A stretch of DNA of 5,741 nt from Dehalococcoidia bacterium. Lineage in GTDB: Bacteria > Chloroflexota > Dehalococcoidia > Dehalococcoidales > RBG-16-60-22. Below the pieces are notes generated by a model that had not been told where the DNA came from, ran no database searches, and saw nothing but the letters and a program-made list of their open reading frames with translations. The position numbers were made by a program, and so were the translations under genes. This document shows positions 4,940 through 5,741 of the stretch, piece after piece (positions within the stretch are counted from its first letter, which is position 1; every line of letters starts with the position of its first letter). The DNA is taken from the NCBI GenBank assembly GCA_013202615.1, contig JABMRL010000059.1:1-5741 (forward strand). Direction: 5' to 3'.

Positions 4940-5223
4940 GTAAAGGCTTTGACGGAGAAGAGTAGGGGAGATTACGGTCACCCAGAGAGTCTGGTGCGGT
5001 GGAAACAGACGTGAACGAATTCCCGAAAATCACTCCCGAGCCGCCAACCGAACGGTCGTTATGTGGATATTGAAACCCAGTAGACTTGGCCGGTAGCGTC
5101 AGCCGTTATCCGAGACGAGGGCATTAAGAAGGTGTCCTGGCAAAGTGCCCCGAGAAATCGGGGAAATAGGGTGGTACCGCGGGTAGGCTTTTCCCGTCCC
5201 TCAGGGACGGGATTAATATTTTA
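4940..5223 (+). promoter_or_regulatory. T-box leader (tRNA-Ile sensing) of ileS
   Basis: The leader reads the charging state of tRNA-Ile and lets ileS be transcribed when uncharged tRNA is bound. Stem I has basal pairs GGCT/AGCC (4945-4948 with 5039-5042) and GGAG/CTCC (4954-4957 with 5033-5036). It also has an AGTA element (4961-4964), an upper helix GGGGA/TTCCC (4965-4969 with 5020-5024), and distal AGAGAG (4984-4989) with TGGAAA (5000-5005). In the specifier loop, CGAAA is followed by ATC (5029-5031), an Ile codon read by anticodon GAU. Stem III is CCCCGA/TCGGGG with loop GAAA (5148-5163). The T-box AGGGTGGTACCGCG (5168-5181) presents TGGT, whose last T pairs with the A73 expected in tRNA-Ile. 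Its flanks AGGG and GCG pair with CGTCCCT (5195-5201) as antiterminator. I did not resolve the middle region (5043-5147, stem II/IIA-B). Confidence 0.95.
5193..5223 (+). terminator. intrinsic terminator of the ileS T-box
   Basis: CCCGTCCC (5193-5200) and GGGACGGG (5204-5211) form a perfect 8-bp, very GC-rich stem with loop TCA, followed by the T-rich run ATTAATATTTTA (5212-5223). The left arm contains CGTCCCT, the same bases needed for the antiterminator, so the two structures exclude each other. The T run is interrupted, so termination may be less than complete. Confidence 0.85.
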
Positions 5224-5238
5224 TGGGGAGTTAAGTAC

Positions 5239-5741
5239 ATGTTCCGTCCGGTGAGCAGCCAGCTTAACCTTCCGCAGATTGAGGAGAAGCTCCTCCACTG
5301 GTGGAAGCAAAACAAAATCTTTGAGCGGAGTGTGGAGAACCGGAAGGGTGGCCCCCGCTTCAGTCTCTACGAAGGTCCGCCCACGGCCAACGGCAGCCCC
5401 GGAATCCATCACGTTCTTTCCCGCATTTTCAAAGATATCATTCCACGCCACCGGGCAATGAAGGGCTACTATACGCCGCGCATCGGCGGCTGGGACACGC
5501 ACGGCCTTCCCGTAGAGCTGGAAGTGGAAAGAGAGCTCGGTATTTCCAGCAAAACACAGATTGAAGAATACGGTATTGACAAATTCAACGCTCGCTGCCG
5601 CGAGAGCGTTTTCCGGTACCTGAAAGACTGGAACGCGCTGACCGAGCGCATCGCCTACTGGTGTGACCTTGAGCATCCCTACGTCACCATGGAGAACGAC
5701 TACATCGAGACGGTCTGGTGGGCGATAAAACAGATGTGGGA
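5239..5741 (+). CDS. ileS: isoleucyl-tRNA synthetase, type 2, N-terminal part (partial)
   Basis: IleRS charges tRNA-Ile with isoleucine and edits mischarged valine. Only the first 167 codons are present; the window cuts the gene in the Rossmann catalytic core, before the editing domain, KMSKS loop and anticodon-binding region. The start has GGGGAG (5225-5230) eight bases before [23 protein letters not shown] (residues 41-60), [17 protein letters not shown] (65-81), [14 protein letters not shown] (84-97) and the [14 protein letters not shown] stretch (111-124) match the type 2 (eukaryote-like) IleRS group rather than the E. coli type. The class I signature HxGH is replaced by G55-I56-H57-H58 (5401-5412), with the first and third positions swapped. 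Regulation is by the T-box directly upstream. I am sure of the enzyme; type 2 assignment is strong. Confidence 0.97.
   Translation, partial: MFRPVSSQLNLPQIEEKLLHWWKQNKIFERSVENRKGGPRFSLYEGPPTANGSPGIHHVLSRIFKDIIPRHRAMKGYYTPRIGGWDTHGLPVELEVERELGISSKTQIEEYGIDKFNARCRESVFRYLKDWNALTERIAYWCDLEHPYVTMENDYIETVWWAIKQMW

Noticed and set aside
5221..5676. A 151-codon open frame on the minus strand opposite ileS
   Set aside because: It lies entirely opposite the conserved IleRS catalytic core and part of the leader; coding constraint of ileS explains the lack of stops.

Overview
This 5.7 kb window is a compact, almost entirely plus-strand block of bacterial translation and membrane-biogenesis genes. Gene content and order suggest a Chloroflexota bacterium, most likely Dehalococcoidia-like. 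The reasons are a short YidC without a periplasmic P1 domain, a type-2 IleRS under a T-box, a PQQ-type beta-propeller next to yidC, several non-ATG starts and moderate GC. This placement is an inference from memory of gene families, not a search.

Layout. Positions 1-50 hold the 5' part of a tRNA-Asp(GUC) gene on the minus strand, cut by the window edge. A divergent intergenic region (51-251) carries extended -10 promoters reading into rpsF (S6), ssb and rpsR (S18). These are followed without a visible terminator by rpmH (L34, only 46 codons), rnpA (RNase P protein), yidD (overlapping the rnpA end), a secreted eight-repeat PQQ/BamB-like propeller, yidC (Oxa1-type insertase) and a short jag/khpB (KH-R3H protein). 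A new promoter overlaps the jag stop codon and starts a complete T-box leader (about 4940-5223). The leader has an AUC (Ile) specifier, a canonical T-box sequence and an intrinsic terminator, and it controls ileS, whose first 167 codons are present.

How it works together. S6 and S18 form a partner pair on the 30S platform, with SSB between them, the classical rpsF-ssb-rpsR arrangement. L34, RnpA, YidD, YidC and Jag are the classical origin-proximal cluster linking ribosome and tRNA maturation to membrane protein insertion. Here the two clusters are joined and no dnaA lies between them. The propeller sits between YidD and YidC, so an outer-surface role in protein insertion or folding is plausible but unproven. 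IleRS is induced by uncharged tRNA-Ile through the T-box.

Most of the window is housekeeping. The points most worth a second look are the swapped class I signature in IleRS (GIHH instead of HxGH, a variant linked to mupirocin hyper-resistance), the propeller embedded in the yidD-yidC interval with an exact 40-residue blade period, the truncated Jag, and the in-frame 30-bp repeats in the SSB linker. I see no CRISPR array, insertion sequence or defence system.
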